This document shows positions 1 to 9,687 of a DNA stretch of 64,000 nt, in pieces (positions within the stretch are counted from its first letter, which is position 1; every line of letters begins with the position of its first letter). The notes beneath the pieces are model-generated. The model worked only from the letters and a program-made list of their open reading frames with translations, was not told the DNA's origin and did not search any database. The DNA comes from Desulfocicer vacuolatum DSM 3385 (lineage in GTDB: Bacteria; Desulfobacterota; Desulfobacteria; Desulfobacterales; Desulfobacteraceae), in the NCBI RefSeq assembly GCF_900176365.1, contig NZ_FWXY01000016.1, positions 1 through 64,000 of the forward strand. Direction: 5' to 3'. Position numbers and translations under genes: made by a program.

Positions 1-494
1 TCCATGGCATAGAGCATGGTGTGGCCGGTGCCGTCGGAGGTATAGCAGGTACGCCATTTTTTGGTGCCGCCGAAATCCCGGGAGGTGATCAAGCCGTGGG
101 CTTCATTTTTCTCGGTGATGGTCACCTTCTTACCGTTGATGATGACATCTCTGTCACCCTTTTGTACCCGACTCCAGGGAACCCCCCAGGCGGTTAACTG
201 GCGGATGGCCTTGGGTGCCGTGTTCACAAACATCCTTGCCACATCCTGGTCACATCCCCAGTCACTTCCCTTTACTGTATCTTCAAAATGGATCTCTTCA
301 TCATCGCCTTCGCCTTTGATGCCGGCACCAAGGCTTGCCTGCATGCCGCCCTGGGCTGCTGCGGAGTGGGATCGTTTGGCCGGCATCAGGGATAAAATAA
401 TGGAGTCATACCCCCGCTGCTTTGCGGCAATGGCAATCCTCAACCCCGCAAGACCGCCACCAATGACAAGTGAATCCGTATATATAACTTTCAT
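1..494 (-). CDS. frdA: Fumarate reductase/succinate dehydrogenase flavoprotein subunit (partial)
   Basis: N-terminal ~164 residues of the FAD-binding catalytic subunit, which interconverts fumarate and succinate at the membrane with menaquinone; the rest lies beyond the window. The FAD dinucleotide motif GGGLAGL is at residues 12-18. [10 protein letters not shown] at 41-50 contains H43, the covalent flavin attachment site in this family, and MLYAM is the last visible stretch. The sequence closely resembles Wolinella succinogenes FrdA. The ATG at 494 follows a GAGGAG ribosome binding site. It lies 27 bases downstream of frdC, the usual C-A-B order, so frdB is expected just outside the window. 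Direction in vivo (succinate oxidation or fumarate reduction) cannot be read from sequence. Confidence 0.95.
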   Translation of the reverse strand, partial: MKVIYTDSLVIGGGLAGLRIAIAAKQRGYDSIILSLMPAKRSHSAAAQGGMQASLGAGIKGEGDDEEIHFEDTVKGSDWGCDQDVARMFVNTAPKAIRQLTAWGVPWSRVQKGDRDVIINGKKVTITEKNEAHGLITSRDFGGTKKWRTCYTSDGTGHTMLYAM

Positions 495-521
495 CTATTG
501 CTCCTCGTATCTGGGTTCTTT

Positions 522-1307
522 TTATTCTGTGTCCTGTTCATCTGCCGGGGCGGCATCCACTGCCTCCACTGTGGCATGGGGCATATAACGTTCCCCTGCC
601 TGATCCTTGTGCCGGATACCGATGATGGAAAATACCAATAAGGCAAGAAGACCCACGGTGAGAAAGAAAATGGTCAGCCGCTTTTTCCACATTTTAAGTT
701 TTTCACGGGAGGCACGGTAATCATCACCGGTGAACCAGCCCCATTTCATGCAGAGACGATAAAGACCGATGGTGCCATGGAGCTCCACTGCAAACAAAAG
801 GATCAGATAAAGGGGCCACATGTTCGAAGAAATAACACGGTCGGCAGACAGATAGGGATCAATCTGACCCGGATGGGTGAGCATGATAAAAAGATGCACA
901 GACCCCAGAAAAAACATGATAAAGGCCGTCACCACCTGGATATACCACAGGTTGGTGTCGTCGTGCTTCATCATGCCCATCTGTTGACGTATAATGGCGT
1001 GTTGTTTCCAGGAAATGGGAAATTTTCTTACGCCCAAAAGGGCATGGATAATAAAAAGGGTAAAAACACCCAGCACGGCAAAAAATACCGCCGCAGGAAA
1101 ACCTTCCCCGGTGCTGGAAAGAAAAGAAAGTTCCATGAATTTTGCCACAAAATTAAACGAGCCCTTTCCCAGCAGAATGCTGGCCACAAGCATCATGTGC
1201 ACCCACATGAACAGCCCCAGCACCAGGCCGGTACCACTTTGGGCAAGATCCAGCCGGGCCGGGATCCGGCTCTTTTTAACATTGTCATTCTCTATCAAGC
1301 GTTCCAT
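522..1307 (-). CDS. frdC: Fumarate reductase/succinate dehydrogenase cytochrome b subunit
   Basis: A 261-residue, five-helix membrane anchor that carries two b hemes and the menaquinone site for FrdAB. H37, H88, H138 and H177 sit where the four heme ligands of Wolinella FrdC lie. E59 (MELSF) and E175 (FAVELHG) correspond to the Wolinella glutamates needed for quinol oxidation and for the compensating proton path. This supports a true diheme B-type quinol:fumarate reductase/succinate dehydrogenase. The C-terminus adds an acidic, alanine-rich tail. It is the first gene of the frdCA(B) unit and is separated from upstream sucD by a terminator at 1470-1498. Confidence 0.95.
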   Translation of the reverse strand: MERLIENDNVKKSRIPARLDLAQSGTGLVLGLFMWVHMMLVASILLGKGSFNFVAKFMELSFLSSTGEGFPAAVFFAVLGVFTLFIIHALLGVRKFPISWKQHAIIRQQMGMMKHDDTNLWYIQVVTAFIMFFLGSVHLFIMLTHPGQIDPYLSADRVISSNMWPLYLILLFAVELHGTIGLYRLCMKWGWFTGDDYRASREKLKMWKKRLTIFFLTVGLLALLVFSIIGIRHKDQAGERYMPHATVEAVDAAPADEQDTE

Positions 1308-1353
1308 TCATCCTCCTTGATGACCAAATTACAAATAAGATTTGAACTTGTCC

Positions 1354-1393
1354 CTAACCTCGATCACTCCGGTTAGTCAGTGGGAACATTCCC
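1354..1393. promoter_or_regulatory. Two small dyads upstream of frdC
   Basis: The region between the sucD terminator and frdC contains CTAACC...GGTTAG (1354-1376) and GGGAA-CA-TTCCC (1382-1393). Both lie within 90 bases of the frdC start, where an operator or leader structure could sit. No known regulator site is recognised, so function is inference only. Confidence 0.25.
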
Positions 1394-1469
1394 CAATGGC
1401 CGAAGTTAGAACCAAGCCCTGAGATTTATATAAGTTCGATACCCCCGTCATGTTTAAAAAAACAACACA

Positions 1470-1498
1470 GCAGGAATATGGATAAACCATATTCCTGC
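1470..1498 (-). terminator. Terminator after sucD
   Basis: A perfect 12-bp stem (GCAGGAATATGG with its complement) and a 5-base loop. On the minus strand it is followed within 10 bases by a run of seven T. It lies 110 bases past the sucD stop and separates the suc/methylmalonyl genes from frdC. Confidence 0.85.
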
Positions 1499-1607
1499 TT
1501 TATTTCTTAACGGTAAGGGTATCGTTCAAAAAATGGTTAAACAAAAATCACACTTTACCCCTAAAGAATTTTCAAATCCCCGGGACTGTGTATCACCGGT
1601 CACGCAA

Positions 1608-2477
1608 TTAAAACGCCTGCTTGCACACATCCCCGATCTCTCCAAGGTTCTCGCACACATGGATACCATTCTTTTTAAATGCTTCCACCTTGGCCTGACC
1701 GGTTCCGCTGCTGCCGCTGATAATGGCACCGGCATGGCCCATGCGCCTGCCCGGAGGAGCCGTTAATCCGGCTATGAATCCCACCACCGGCTTGGTCACA
1801 TGATTTTTAATGTATTCTGCGGCTTCTTCTTCGGCATTACCGCCGATCTCGCCCACCATGACAATGGATTTTGTGTCAGGGTCATTTTCAAAGGCTTCCA
1901 GCACATCTATAAAATTGGTACCGTTCACAGGGTCACCGCCAATGCCGATGCAGGTGGTCTGTCCCATGCCAAGCTTGGTGAGCTGGTCCACCACCTCGTA
2001 GGTGAGGGTACCGGACCGGGACACAACCCCCACAGGACCGCCTGCCATGTGAATCTTACCGGGCATAATACCGATCTTACACTCACCCGGTGTAATAATA
2101 CCAGGGCAATTGGGTCCAATGAGACGGCATTTTTTAGTGGCCAGAAAATTTTTCACCCGAACCATATCCATCACCGGAATCCCCTCGGTGATGGCCACAA
2201 TGAGATCCACACCGGCATCAGCTGCTTCCATGATGGCATCGGCCCCAAAGGGCGGTGGTACAAAAATAAGGCTGGCATTGGCTCCGGTGGCATTCACAGC
2301 CCCCCTCACCGTATCAAAAACCGGGATGCCGTCCATGTCCTGGCCGCCCTTGCCCGGAGTAACTCCGGCAACCACGTTGGTACCATATTCAACACACTGT
2401 CTTGCGTGGAACTTACCTTCCTTACCGGTAATTCCCTGCACAAGAAGTTTGGTCTCCTTGTTTACAAATATACTCAC
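1608..2477 (-). CDS. sucD: Succinyl-CoA synthetase alpha subunit (ADP-forming)
   Basis: A 289-residue alpha subunit, the normal family length, that with SucC converts succinyl-CoA, ADP and phosphate to succinate, CoA and ATP. The CoA-binding Rossmann half contains [10 protein letters not shown] near residues 15-24. The phospho-histidine loop is GHAGAIISG, with H248 as the expected phosphorylated residue. Translation starts at GTG (2477) after GGAGAATGTT. The gene is downstream of sucC on the same strand but separated by an unusual 344 bases containing a dispersed repeat. In this block it links succinyl-CoA from methylmalonyl-CoA mutase to succinate and the Frd complex. Confidence 0.96.
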   Translation of the reverse strand: MSIFVNKETKLLVQGITGKEGKFHARQCVEYGTNVVAGVTPGKGGQDMDGIPVFDTVRGAVNATGANASLIFVPPPFGADAIMEAADAGVDLIVAITEGIPVMDMVRVKNFLATKKCRLIGPNCPGIITPGECKIGIMPGKIHMAGGPVGVVSRSGTLTYEVVDQLTKLGMGQTTCIGIGGDPVNGTNFIDVLEAFENDPDTKSIVMVGEIGGNAEEEAAEYIKNHVTKPVVGFIAGLTAPPGRRMGHAGAIISGSSGTGQAKVEAFKKNGIHVCENLGEIGDVCKQAF

Positions 2478-2821
2478 AACATTCTCCCCACGATCCTTTT
2501 ACTGATGCAACCGGTATCTTTCTTCGCCCATTCATGGAAAACGGCAAAGAACTCTCTGAAGCTCACGCATCAGTGATGCTTGGCACAATCTATAATAAAG
2601 CATGCAAAAAAATACCAGAAAAAACGAACGTCACACCGATTTTTTTTCAATAAATGAACCGTCATTATTTATATACCGCCACGGGCGGAACGCATTCTGA
2701 CCTCGATCTGCCCACAACGAAAATTGAAACCATCATAATTTAAGACATTTGCACGAAGTAGCACACAAAAAATGCAACCATGGCAGATGCGCAAAACTTT
2801 GTCAGTGGCAGTTACCATGTT
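2478..2821. other. Long sucC-sucD gap
   Basis: 344 bases without a convincing gene. It holds a small dyad GCATCA-G-TGATGC (2567-2579) and one copy of the dispersed palindromic repeat (2670-2730). In most bacteria sucC and sucD nearly touch, so the repeat insertion has probably lengthened the gap. Confidence 0.7.
2670..2730 (+). repeat. Dispersed palindromic repeat, copy 1
   Basis: Left and centre of the ~90-bp repeat: TATA-ACCGCCACGGGCGGA, then ATCTGCCCACAACGAAAATTGAAA. The right-hand arm seen in complete copies is missing. It sits inside the sucC-sucD intergenic gap. Confidence 0.85.
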
Positions 2822-3979
2822 TTATATTGCCGATGCTATTTTTGCCGCTGCATCCTTAAGATCCACAGCACTTGTCAGATCAAGGCCGGAATCAGCGAGA
2901 ATTTTCTTTCCCTCATCCACATTGGTCCCTTCCATGCGCACCACAACGGGAATATTAATACCTGTTTTTTTGGCTGCCTGAACCACGCCTTCGGCAAACA
3001 CATCACAACGCAAAATGCCACCGAAAATATTGATCAACACCGCTTTTACCTTTTCATCCATCAAGATGATACGAAGGGCATTTTCCACCTGCTCGGCAGA
3101 GGCTCCGCCTCCCACATCCATGAAGTTGGCGGGTTCAGCCCCGGCAAGCTTAATAATATCCATGGTGGCCATGGCAAGACCGGCCCCATTGACAATATTC
3201 CCCACATTGCCATCCAGGTTCACATAGTTGAGATTGAATTTTGAGGCTTCCACTTCCTGGGGATCCTCTTCATCCAGATCCCTGTATTCCAAAAGATCCT
3301 TATGACGAAACATGGCATTGGAGTCAATGTCCACCTTGGCATCCAGAGCAAGTACTTGGTCATCTGCCGTGAGAATCAAGGGATTTATCTCCACAAGGGA
3401 GCAGTCATTGGCCACAAAAAGAGTGTACAACTGCCGCACCAGGCCGGCAAACTGTTTTTTGCCTGCCTTGGGAATATCAAGGCCAAATCCCAGTTCTCCC
3501 AGCTGATAATTCTGGATACCCATAAGGGGGTCCACATAAATTTTAATGATTTTTTCCGGGGTATTGGCAGCCACCTCTTCTATGTCCATGCCACCCTCCC
3601 GGCTTGCCATGATAACCACCTTGGCTGTTTCCCGGTCCACCAGCATACTCAGATAGAGCTCTTTGGCAATATTCTGACCTGCCTCCACCAGAAGTTTTTT
3701 CACAAGCCTTCCCTCGGGACCTGTCTGGTGGGTCACCAGGGTCATGCCAAGGATTTCATCTGCAAGTTCCCCTGCTGCTTCCCTGGAAGGAGCGAGCTTT
3801 ACGCCTCCGCCTTTGCCACGGCCGCCAGCATGTATCTGGGCTTTTACAACCACGGGGTATCCCCCCAGTTGTTCTGCAACATTCAGGGCCTCTTCCCGGG
3901 AAAAAGCAACCTGGCCTTGGGGAACAGGCACATCATACTTTCTAAAAAGCTCCTTTGCCTGGTACTCATGTATCTTCAT
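2822..3979 (-). CDS. sucC: Succinyl-CoA synthetase beta subunit
   Basis: A 385-residue beta subunit with an N-terminal ATP-grasp fold ([15 protein letters not shown] start; [12 protein letters not shown] nucleotide loop near residues 53-64) and a C-terminal CoA-ligase domain carrying [11 protein letters not shown], the segment that contacts the alpha-subunit phosphohistidine. It provides the nucleotide site of succinyl-CoA synthetase in the cytoplasm. The start ATG has AAGGATTT upstream. It follows meaB by 37 bases and precedes sucD on the same strand, consistent with co-transcription with the methylmalonyl-CoA genes. Confidence 0.96.
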   Translation of the reverse strand: MKIHEYQAKELFRKYDVPVPQGQVAFSREEALNVAEQLGGYPVVVKAQIHAGGRGKGGGVKLAPSREAAGELADEILGMTLVTHQTGPEGRLVKKLLVEAGQNIAKELYLSMLVDRETAKVVIMASREGGMDIEEVAANTPEKIIKIYVDPLMGIQNYQLGELGFGLDIPKAGKKQFAGLVRQLYTLFVANDCSLVEINPLILTADDQVLALDAKVDIDSNAMFRHKDLLEYRDLDEEDPQEVEASKFNLNYVNLDGNVGNIVNGAGLAMATMDIIKLAGAEPANFMDVGGGASAEQVENALRIILMDEKVKAVLINIFGGILRCDVFAEGVVQAAKKTGINIPVVVRMEGTNVDEGKKILADSGLDLTSAVDLKDAAAKIASAI

Positions 3980-4016
3980 AATAAATCCTTAACACATTTT
4001 AATAGTTTCTTTTTTG

Positions 4017-4991
4017 TCACACATAGGACAGCAGTCTTTCGGCCGCTGCGGTGGGGGACATTAACTCATTTTCAACCTGATGGGAAATATGGGGCATATT
4101 GGCCCTGACATCGGGATTTTCTTTGAATCGATCCTTTAAACCCGTTTCCAGAAGATGCCACATCCAGTCCAAGGCCTGGGCCCTTCTTCTCTGTTCAAAT
4201 TCTTTTGTCTCTTTCATTTTCCGGCGATGCTCAAGCACCGTTTCCCAGACATTTACTGTCCCCCCCTCCAGCATGGAACTGCAAGTGAGAACTGGGGGCC
4301 GCCAGGTGGGGGATTCCGGGGTGACCATGTGCATGGCAATTTCATACTCCTGCCTGGCACTGGAAGCCCGTTCCAGATTATCCCCATCCGCCTTATTAAT
4401 GGCAATGGCATCGGCCACCTCAAGGATACCTTTTTTAATACCCTGGAGTTCATCTCCAGCCCCGGCAATCATCAGGGCCAGAAAAAAATCCACCATGGTG
4501 GACACCTGGGTTTCAGATTGCCCCACCCCCACGGTCTCCACCATGACCACATCAAACCCGGCAGCTTCACACACCAGCATCATCTCCCGGGTTTTTGCCG
4601 CCACCCCCCCCAATGTTTCCCCGGAGGGGGAGGGACGGATGAATGCATTTTCATGGCAGGCAAGCTGTTCCATACGGGTTTTATCCCCCAGAATACTGCC
4701 TCCGCTTCGCTGGCTTGATGGATCCACGGCAAGTACCGCCACCTTGTGGCCTTTGTTGGCAAGATAAAGCCCCAAATTTTCCACAAAGGTGCTTTTACCA
4801 ACGCCGGGGACACCGGTGATGCCAAGACGCACTGATTTTCCTGTGTGGGGAAGCAGTCCATCCATCATCCGGGCCGCCATGGTCCGGTGCAGGGGAAGGG
4901 AACTTTCCACAAGGGTCATTGATTTGGCAATCCAACGACGATTTCCTTCCAAAACGCCTTTAACAAAGGCATCACATTGGTGTAAATCCAT
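4017..4991 (-). CDS. meaB: MeaB/ArgK G-protein chaperone of methylmalonyl-CoA mutase
   Basis: A 324-residue G3E-family GTPase that protects and loads B12 into methylmalonyl-CoA mutase. The P-loop GVPGVGKS is at residues 60-67, the Mg/Walker B stretch VETVGVGQSE follows the switch region, and NKAD is the base-specificity motif. The C-terminus has the helical dimerisation segment. Older records call this family ArgK or LAO/AO transport ATPase, but direct adjacency to the mutase (5 bases) fixes the chaperone role. Its start lies immediately after the mutase stop, suggesting translational coupling. Confidence 0.95.
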   Translation of the reverse strand: MDLHQCDAFVKGVLEGNRRWIAKSMTLVESSLPLHRTMAARMMDGLLPHTGKSVRLGITGVPGVGKSTFVENLGLYLANKGHKVAVLAVDPSSQRSGGSILGDKTRMEQLACHENAFIRPSPSGETLGGVAAKTREMMLVCEAAGFDVVMVETVGVGQSETQVSTMVDFFLALMIAGAGDELQGIKKGILEVADAIAINKADGDNLERASSARQEYEIAMHMVTPESPTWRPPVLTCSSMLEGGTVNVWETVLEHRRKMKETKEFEQRRRAQALDWMWHLLETGLKDRFKENPDVRANMPHISHQVENELMSPTAAAERLLSYV

Positions 4992-4996
4992 TATTA

Positions 4997-7120
4997 TCAG
5001 GCTCCCAGGGCATTCAGAGTTTTATTGGCACAATCTGTAACAACACTTCCCGGACCAAACACTTCAACGGCACCGGCCGCCTTTAACATATCATAGTCTT
5101 TGGGAGGAATAATACCGCCCACCACCACCTTGATATCTTCAGCTCCTTCATTTTTCAAAGCTTCAACCAATGCAGGTACCAAGGTTTTATGCCCGGCGGC
5201 AAGGCTTGAAACCCCCACCACATGGACATCGTTTTCCACAGCCATGCGGGCGGCTTCTTCCGGTGTCTGGAACATGGGGCTGATGTCCACATCAAACCCA
5301 AAATCAGCATAGGCTGTGGCAATGACCTTAACGCCTCTGTCATGACCGTCCTGTCCCATTTTAGTCACCAGGATACGGGGTCTTCGGCCGTTGGCCTTCT
5401 CAAAATCTTCAGTTCTTTTTCTAAGGGCGGCAATGATTTCAGTATCCTGATATTCAGAGGCATAGACACCGGAAATACACTGGGTGGTGGCAACAAATCT
5501 TCCAAACACCGTTTCCATGGCGTCTGATATTTCTCCCACTGTGGCCCTGGCCCGCACCGCTTCAATGGAGGCAGCCAAAAGGTTGCCGTCTGTCTGGGCA
5601 GCCTTTTTTACATTTTCCAGGGCCTTTTCAACGGCATTGGCATCCCTGTTCTTTTTGATCTCCGCCAGACGGGCCACCTGTTCGGTTCTCACCTCATCAC
5701 TGATCTCAAGGACTTCTATGGGTTTTTCATCGTCAATGGTGTATTTGTTCACCCCCACAATAACATCTGCCCCGCCGTCAATTCTGGCCTGACGTCGGGC
5801 CGCCACCTCTTCAATGCGACGTTTGGGCATACCTGTCTCAATGGCCTTTGCCATGCCCCCAAGATCTTCAACTTCTTTTAAGATCTTTCTGACTTCATCC
5901 ACAATGTTCTGGGTCAATGATTCCACATAGTAGGAGCCGCCCAGGGGATCCACCACGGAAGTGACTTTGGACTCTTCCTGAACAATGATCTGGGTGTTTC
6001 TGGCAATTCTGGCAGAGGTTTCCGTGGGAAGGCCCACAGCTTCATCAAAGGAGTTGGTGTGCAATGACTGGGTGCCCCCAAGTACGGCGGACATGCATTC
6101 CAGTGTGGTGCGGATGATGTTATTATAAGGATCCTGCTGGGTCAAACTCCACCCCGAGGTCTGGCAATGGGTTCTGAGCATGCTGGATTTGGGATTTTTG
6201 GGATTAAACTGTGACATGAGCTCGGCCCAGAGAAACCGGGCTGCCCGCAGCATGGCAATGTCCATGAAAAAGTTCATGCCAATGCCAAAGAAAAAAGAAA
6301 GTCGCGGGGCAAAAGCATCTATGTCAAGACCTGTGGCCAGAGCCGCCTTGACATATTCAAGTCCGTCGGCCAGGGTAAAGGCTGTCTGGAGTACGGAATC
6401 GGCCCCGGCCTCCATCATGTGGTACCCACTGATACTGACTGTATTGAACTTTGGCATGTTTTCGGAACAATACCCGATGATGTCGGCAATGATGCGCATG
6501 GACGGTGTGGGTGGGTAGATATAGGTATTCCGGGTGAGGTACTCCTTTAAAATATCGTTCTGGATGGTACCTGAAAGCTGTTCCTGTTTAACGCCCTGCT
6601 CTTCGGCCGCCACAATATACCCGGCAAGGATGGGCAACACAGCGCCGTTCATGGTCATGGATACGGACATCTTATCCAGGGGAATCTGGTCAAAGAGAAT
6701 CTTCATATCTTCAACGGAATCCACGGCAACCCCGGCTTTTCCCACATCCCCAAATACCCGGGGATGATCCGAGTCATACCCTCTATGGGTGGCAAGATCA
6801 AAGGCAACGGAAAGGCCCTTTTGTCCTGCGGCAAGATTTTTCCGGTAAAAGGCGTTGGACTCCTTAGCTGTGGAAAACCCGGCATATTGACGAATGGTCC
6901 AGGGGCGCCCCGCATACATGGTGGCCTTGGGTCCCCGGACAAAGGGGGAAAATCCGGGCAATGAGGATTTAAATTCAACAGATTCAAGGTCTTCTGCTGT
7001 GTAAAGCGGTTTAATTTCAATCCCTTCCGGGGTCTGGGTATTCAATGATTCAAGGGATTTTCCCCTGAGTTCCTTTTCAGCCAGAGTTTTCCAGCTATTT
7101 ACATCCGGTACTTGTGACAT
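4997..7120 (-). CDS. scpA: Methylmalonyl-CoA mutase, B12-dependent
   Basis: A 707-residue mutase that isomerises (R)-methylmalonyl-CoA and succinyl-CoA using adenosylcobalamin. The N-terminal TIM-barrel substrate domain ([13 protein letters not shown] near residues 70-83) is followed by a C-terminal Rossmann-like B12 domain with DGHDRG. H593 is the expected lower axial cobalt ligand (DxHxxG). The size and presence of both domains fit the catalytic chain, and no separate small subunit is adjacent, so a homodimer is likely. The ATG at 7120 is preferred over the in-frame TTG at 7126 because AAAGGAAAGG lies at normal spacing. Flanked by mce and meaB. Confidence 0.96.
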   Translation of the reverse strand: MSQVPDVNSWKTLAEKELRGKSLESLNTQTPEGIEIKPLYTAEDLESVEFKSSLPGFSPFVRGPKATMYAGRPWTIRQYAGFSTAKESNAFYRKNLAAGQKGLSVAFDLATHRGYDSDHPRVFGDVGKAGVAVDSVEDMKILFDQIPLDKMSVSMTMNGAVLPILAGYIVAAEEQGVKQEQLSGTIQNDILKEYLTRNTYIYPPTPSMRIIADIIGYCSENMPKFNTVSISGYHMMEAGADSVLQTAFTLADGLEYVKAALATGLDIDAFAPRLSFFFGIGMNFFMDIAMLRAARFLWAELMSQFNPKNPKSSMLRTHCQTSGWSLTQQDPYNNIIRTTLECMSAVLGGTQSLHTNSFDEAVGLPTETSARIARNTQIIVQEESKVTSVVDPLGGSYYVESLTQNIVDEVRKILKEVEDLGGMAKAIETGMPKRRIEEVAARRQARIDGGADVIVGVNKYTIDDEKPIEVLEISDEVRTEQVARLAEIKKNRDANAVEKALENVKKAAQTDGNLLAASIEAVRARATVGEISDAMETVFGRFVATTQCISGVYASEYQDTEIIAALRKRTEDFEKANGRRPRILVTKMGQDGHDRGVKVIATAYADFGFDVDISPMFQTPEEAARMAVENDVHVVGVSSLAAGHKTLVPALVEALKNEGAEDIKVVVGGIIPPKDYDMLKAAGAVEVFGPGSVVTDCANKTLNALGA

Positions 7121-7200
7121 GTTCAATACCTTTCCTTTTAGAAGATGATGATGCGTATATATCCATTTTGTTCAACCACAAAAGCCAGGGGTAGTTTATT

Positions 7201-7605
7201 TTAATCCCGCTGACACAACTCCACCAGAACACCGGATGTGTCTTTGGGGTGTAAAAACGCAATTCTGGCACCACCGGCCCCGTTGCGCGGTTTTTCATCA
7301 ATGAGCCGAATTCCCTTGGCTTTTAACTCCTCCAGTGCGGCATCAATGTTTTCCACCCGAAAAGCCACATGCTGGATACCTTCACCTTTTTTATCAATGT
7401 ATTTTGCCACTGGACCGTCCGGGGCTGTGGATTCCAGAAGTTCCACTTCACTTTCTCCCACGGGTAAAAATGCGGTGGTGACTTTCTGCGCTTCAACGGT
7501 TTCAGTACCAGCAAACTCCATGCCAAGAACATCTGTCCAAAAATTTTTTCCTTTATCAATGCTTTTAACGGCAATTCCGAGATGATCAATTTTAAGAATT
7601 TTCAT
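7201..7605 (-). CDS. mce: Methylmalonyl-CoA epimerase
   Basis: A 134-residue vicinal-oxygen-chelate protein converting (S)- to (R)-methylmalonyl-CoA. The family opening KIDHLGIAVKS contains the first metal histidine. Further metal or catalytic positions lie in GIQHVAFRVENID and the C-terminal GVLVELCQ glutamate. The length equals the family norm. The ATG at 7605 has GGAGAAAC directly upstream. It is the first methylmalonyl gene, 80 bases before the mutase. Two tandem dispersed repeats separate it from the regulator upstream. Confidence 0.95.
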   Translation of the reverse strand: MKILKIDHLGIAVKSIDKGKNFWTDVLGMEFAGTETVEAQKVTTAFLPVGESEVELLESTAPDGPVAKYIDKKGEGIQHVAFRVENIDAALEELKAKGIRLIDEKPRNGAGGARIAFLHPKDTSGVLVELCQRD

Positions 7606-7624
7606 GTTTCTCCTTCATTTTTTT

Positions 7625-7803
7625 GTAAAACCGCCACGGGTGGACCGCATTGTGATCCGGTTCCGCCCACAACAAATTTTGAAATACAGCCTTGATTTGC
7701 AGAGTATTTCATATAACTGCCACGGGCAGATCTTATTTTGATCTCGTTCTGCCCACAACGAAGCTTGAAATACGCCCCTGGTTTGCGGAGTATTTCATAT
7801 AAA
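7625..7803 (+). repeat. Dispersed palindromic repeat, tandem pair (copies 2 and 3)
   Basis: Two head-to-tail copies sharing the junction ATTTCATATAACTGCC (7625-7715 and 7711-7803). The second copy is essentially complete: CTGCCACGGGCAGA, then TCTGCCCACAACGAAGC, then GAAATAC...GGAGTATTTC, ending CATATAA. They lie between the TetR gene and mce. Confidence 0.92.
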
Positions 7804-7828
7804 AGAACAAACTCATTTTTTTATATCA

Positions 7829-8443
7829 TCATTCTTTTTCCGGCACGGAGATGGCTCGCCACACCATGTCAAACAGGACATTACTCTGTTCAGCAAGGCT
7901 CTCCTTGCATCCCCGCTGGACCCACATGAAAAAAGAGCGCTGCACCAGCCCCATCATGATATCCAGCAAAACGCCAGACCGAACCCGGGGATTAAGAATG
8001 CCTTCTTCCTGGCCTTTTTTCAGGACTTCCAGGTAAAGGTGAACCATCTTTTTCTGTTCAAAGGTTTTATCGGCCATCCATGTAGCCATGGGAAGGGTCA
8101 TAAAAAGCATACGGCCCAAATAGGGGTGTCGTTCATAATAATCCAGCTGAAGCCAGAAAACTTTTCGCAATTTTTCTTTAAGATCTTCAATGCCCTGAAG
8201 ATGGTCTATGATGCGATCAGTGAGCCTGCCCAGCCATAGATTCACATAGGTGAACACCAACTGTTCCTTGCTGCCGAAATGCTTATATATGGTGGTGAAA
8301 CTCACCCCGGCCGCCTTTGCCACATCCCGGATATTTGCCCTGTGAAAATCGGAATGGGAAAAAACATCCATCACAGCTTTTTCCAGACGATTGCTCACTT
8401 CAGGCCTTAATGCAGGTAACAATGTTTTTTTATTTTCCGTCAT
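7829..8443 (-). CDS. TetR/AcrR-family transcriptional regulator
   Basis: A 204-residue one-component regulator. The N-terminal TetR helix-turn-helix is clear (NIRDVAKAAGVSFTTIYKHF, roughly residues 38-57); the C-terminal helical domain should bind a ligand and dimerise. It is encoded just upstream of mce, the mutase, meaB and sucC on the same strand, so control of that block by an acyl-CoA or fatty-acid-type ligand is plausible but not shown. The repeat pair in between means co-transcription is uncertain. The closest functional group, such as FadR- or PsrA-like, cannot be assigned by eye. Confidence 0.88.
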   Translation of the reverse strand: MTENKKTLLPALRPEVSNRLEKAVMDVFSHSDFHRANIRDVAKAAGVSFTTIYKHFGSKEQLVFTYVNLWLGRLTDRIIDHLQGIEDLKEKLRKVFWLQLDYYERHPYLGRMLFMTLPMATWMADKTFEQKKMVHLYLEVLKKGQEEGILNPRVRSGVLLDIMMGLVQRSFFMWVQRGCKESLAEQSNVLFDMVWRAISVPEKE

Positions 8444-8814
8444 GGTTTTAGCCGTTATTTAGAGGCTTTAATCCTTTAATATTTTATAATTGAGAACTTT
8501 ATTCGCCACGGAATACCAAAATCAAACGATAATATGCTGTAATGGTTAAATTTAAGAGCATTCCGATCTTGAATGACAAAAAGGGAGTGGTGTGCGCAGA
8601 CGCATCAAACCCGTTTCTTGTACCAGGCAGGCACCACACAGTGATTTAAAAAAAGAAAAACATTGTTACTGTTTACTGCATACCACCGGGACCTTTGGCA
8701 TGTCAAGAAAAAAAACAGCCCCACCCCGAATATCTCCTAAGTTGCCATGGCGTTGTGATATCGTTCATAAAATTCCTTGCAAAATCACCTTGTTTTGTGC
8801 ATACAGAACAGGAC
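8444..8814. other. Intergenic region upstream of TetR and envelope genes
   Basis: 371 bases between divergent genes, so promoters for both should lie here. The only structure noticed is a 6-bp pairing GTGGTG (8587-8592) with CACCAC (8632-8637) around a long loop. No consensus promoter or riboswitch is recognised. Confidence 0.5.
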
Positions 8815-9687
8815 ATGACACACTGGCATGAATCCACATATATAAAAACATGGGTCAAGGAAATACTGTCACCACTGCACCTGCTCATGTTTATCATTCT
8901 GACGGTTACCACAATATCGGAATGGCAAATGAGCTGGTGTGAACATCTTGTGGGGGCATACCTTGCATCCAGCAACGAAAAAAGACCGGAAATCGGTACG
9001 GTGTGGGAAGCCGACGGCCGAACCACCACGGCCCGCTCATACCTGAAAACAATCACGGACAGCCACAAAGAAGCCAGCAGATATGCCAGGGAGGCTTCCT
9101 CTTTTATCCAGCTGGCATCGGGCATTTTACCGGGGCAATGGACCCACCTGGGCAAAACACATTTCAGGCAACTCTATCTGGCCCTGCCGGAGCCCACAGC
9201 CACAGAACTCATTCCCACCCTGGAACTTGTGTGGCTTTTCAATGCCACTGATATGAATAAAATTTTTTGTGAAGGAAAACCCAATGGCCTGGATATCTAT
9301 TTTCTGAACCCGGAAAACAGAATTCTTAAAAAAATTTTCCTGAGTCGGACAAAAATGACACACCTTGACCAGGAAAACCATATTTTCAAAGGTTCCCTGG
9401 AGGATATTGACGATTTCGCAGGCACCATATATACGGCGAATCACTTTTTCAAAACCGCACTGGCACTGCCCGCAGAAACGCTTTCTGAACTGATTATTCG
9501 ACCGGAAATACTTTTGCCCCACCGGGGTAAGATATCACAGGTGGGGATCTGGCCGAATCAAAAATCAGGGTATGTCCAGATGGGCTTTGAAATCCAGACG
9601 TCCCAAAACAACATGGTTATTTTCACAAAAGGACGAAAGCAGGCTGTCCGGCAGCTGACCCGGCAGCTCACAGGAAAAAACCAATGA
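8815..9687 (+). CDS. Membrane-anchored protein of unknown function, PBP operon
   Basis: A 290-residue protein not recognised as a known family. One hydrophobic segment lies near residues 15-35 (PLHLLMFIILTVTTI), followed by a mainly hydrophilic ~250-residue domain that is probably periplasmic. The frame is open from a TTG at 8695, but the ATG at 8815 puts the membrane segment near the N-terminus with AGGA close upstream, so it is preferred. Its stop overlaps the next gene's ATG (ATGA at 9684), indicating translational coupling to the penicillin-binding-like protein and probably a role in the same envelope complex. Confidence 0.75.
   Translation: MTHWHESTYIKTWVKEILSPLHLLMFIILTVTTISEWQMSWCEHLVGAYLASSNEKRPEIGTVWEADGRTTTARSYLKTITDSHKEASRYAREASSFIQLASGILPGQWTHLGKTHFRQLYLALPEPTATELIPTLELVWLFNATDMNKIFCEGKPNGLDIYFLNPENRILKKIFLSRTKMTHLDQENHIFKGSLEDIDDFAGTIYTANHFFKTALALPAETLSELIIRPEILLPHRGKISQVGIWPNQKSGYVQMGFEIQTSQNNMVIFTKGRKQAVRQLTRQLTGKNQ

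Noticed and set aside
8587-8637. Possible riboswitch upstream of the PBP module
   Set aside because: Only a 6-bp pairing around a 39-base loop; no match to a known riboswitch core.
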